Shown: in pieces, positions 15,153 through 15,825 of the stretch
How positions within the stretch are numbered: position 1 is the first letter of the stretch
Layout of the letters: every line of letters begins with the position of its first letter
Assembly: GCA_050701635.1 (NCBI GenBank)
Contig: JBOGDF010000095.1
Location: 1-15,825, forward strand
DNA length: 15,825 nt
Reading direction: 5' to 3'
From: WHSM01 sp050701635
GTDB lineage: Bacteria > Actinomycetota > Actinomycetes > Mycobacteriales > Micromonosporaceae
Program-made: the position numbers and the translations under genes
Notes under the pieces: model-generated
The model's database searches: none
What the model saw: only the letters and a program-made list of their open reading frames with translations
Told to the model about the DNA's origin: nothing

Positions 15153-15596
15153 ATGTTCATGCGTAGATGGAAGATCGTGGCGACGGCCGCCCTGGCCGTC
15201 GCCACCGCTGCCGGCGCCGTCGGCCTGACGCTCGGCCCGGCCAGCGCGCACGATGAGGGCGCCTACAGCACCGCCTTCGTCGACGGTGGGGGTGACCTCA
15301 CGAACGACTGGGGTGAGCACTACGGCGACATCGGTAACAGCCTGTGCAACGGGTGCGGCAGCTCGTGGAACACCGACACGGTCGTGATGTGGCAGGCGAT
15401 CCTGTTCGCCGAGGGGTTCCTGAGCCGCTCGTCCATCGACGGGAAGTTCGGTTCGGGTACGGCGGAGGCCACCAAGAAGTGGCAGTCGCGGTACGGACTC
15501 ACCGCGGACGGCAAGGTCGGTACGAAGACCTGGGACAAGGCGGACAACCGGCTGTCCTGGGCCACCTGCGGCTGTTACGTGGTCTACGACGGCTAA
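15153..15596 (+). CDS. Secreted peptidoglycan-binding protein, probably truncated
   Basis: A 147-residue exported protein. The start at 15153 is preceded by GTGGAGAGGATC, which matches the Shine-Dalgarno consensus at GGAG and GATC; a second ATG at 15159 is an alternative. A classic signal peptide runs MFMRRWKIVATAALAV to GPASA, with cleavage near residue 32. Residues about 72-125 form a PG_binding_1 domain: a helix with VVMWQAILFAEGFL, then IDGKFGSGTAEATKKWQSRY, GLTADGKVGTKTW. It has a CNGC motif at 65-68 and a CGC near the end. Such domains bind cell-wall peptidoglycan and normally accompany a hydrolase or other module; none is fused here. A TAA at 15594-15596 ends it, but the same frame continues open for 55 codons, so the ancestral product was probably about 203 residues. 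Confidence 0.8.
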   Translation: MFMRRWKIVATAALAVATAAGAVGLTLGPASAHDEGAYSTAFVDGGGDLTNDWGEHYGDIGNSLCNGCGSSWNTDTVVMWQAILFAEGFLSRSSIDGKFGSGTAEATKKWQSRYGLTADGKVGTKTWDKADNRLSWATCGCYVVYDG

Positions 15597-15764
15597 GGCG
15601 ACAGAGGGCAGCTGTATCTCTACCGCGGCTACAACGGCGCCTCCTGGGGCGACGGGGCGTACGAACTGGGTTCCGTTCATGACGGAAACGGCAACAGTAC
15701 GGACTTCCTGTACAGCCACCACATCTACCACAAGCAGCGGACGGTGACGATCGACCACGAGTAA
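15597..15764 (+). pseudogene. In-frame continuation after TAA of peptidoglycan-binding gene
   Basis: Directly after the TAA, the same frame encodes 55 residues, GDRGQLYLYRGYNGASWGDG through a tail ending TVTIDHE, then stops at 15762-15764. The composition (Tyr, Gly, Asp, His) resembles a real beta-strand-rich wall-associated domain and joins smoothly onto the preceding CGCYVVYDG. No separate start codon or ribosome site introduces it. It is most likely the C-terminal part of the gene cut off by a recent nonsense change, for example TAC to TAA. Stop readthrough or a sequencing error would also explain it. Confidence 0.6.
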
Positions 15765-15825
15765 GGGGTCCTGCTCAGCCAACGCACGATCCCACGGTTC
15801 AAACGGGGGGTGCTGTGGGGCCCGG
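15765..15825. other. Right edge, no feature seen
   Basis: The last 61 bases hold no open frame of note and no convincing stem-loop. They are probably the 3' flank of the preceding gene. Confidence 0.4.

Noticed and set aside
1..15825. CRISPR arrays, tRNA or rRNA genes
   Set aside because: No regularly spaced direct repeats, tRNA cloverleaf elements or rRNA signatures were seen; the tandem and coding repeats have no spacer pattern.

Overview
The window is very GC-rich, with dense G/C-ending codons, frequent GTG starts and large secreted proteins. This points to an actinomycete. The frequent GTAC and TAC strings, together with the gene content (AftD-like and DUF2613-like genes, LamG and RHS giants), suggest Micromonosporaceae such as Micromonospora or Actinoplanes. 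That assignment is an inference; there is no rRNA or marker gene here.

Region 1 (1-4515) is a cell-envelope locus. Three minus-strand genes form a tightly packed operon read from 3196 down to 82. They encode a polytopic membrane protein resembling the GT-C membrane part of AftD-type arabinofuranosyltransferases, a 62-residue single-span DUF2613-like protein, and a condensation/PapA-type acyltransferase with an HHGAVDG motif. The last gene has no ATG, GTG or TTG near its expected N-terminus and probably starts at a CTG that overlaps the preceding stop. A MOP/Wzx-type polysaccharide flippase diverges from this operon across a roughly 110-bp shared upstream region. Together they look like a module that builds, acylates and exports a surface glycan or glycolipid.

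Region 2 (4516-14724) is a two-gene operon of giant secreted proteins separated by 5 bp. The first (1360 aa) carries a signal peptide, a DNRLRE-like domain, Ig/Fn3-like domains, two LamG jelly-roll domains and about six C-terminal repeats with paired cysteines. The second (1974 aa) is an RHS/YD-repeat protein ending in the canonical core boundary DPTGL followed by a 206-residue tail of unrecognised type. The tail is helical, basic and enriched in AGG and TTG codons, as expected for an exchanged polymorphic-toxin tip. No convincing immunity gene follows.

Region 3 (14725-15825) looks eroded. It contains a 13-codon mini-ORF, hairpins, an apparent frameshifted remnant of an AraC-type HTH, and a small secreted peptidoglycan-binding protein. 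A TAA interrupts the last gene, and the same reading frame stays open for another 55 sense codons.
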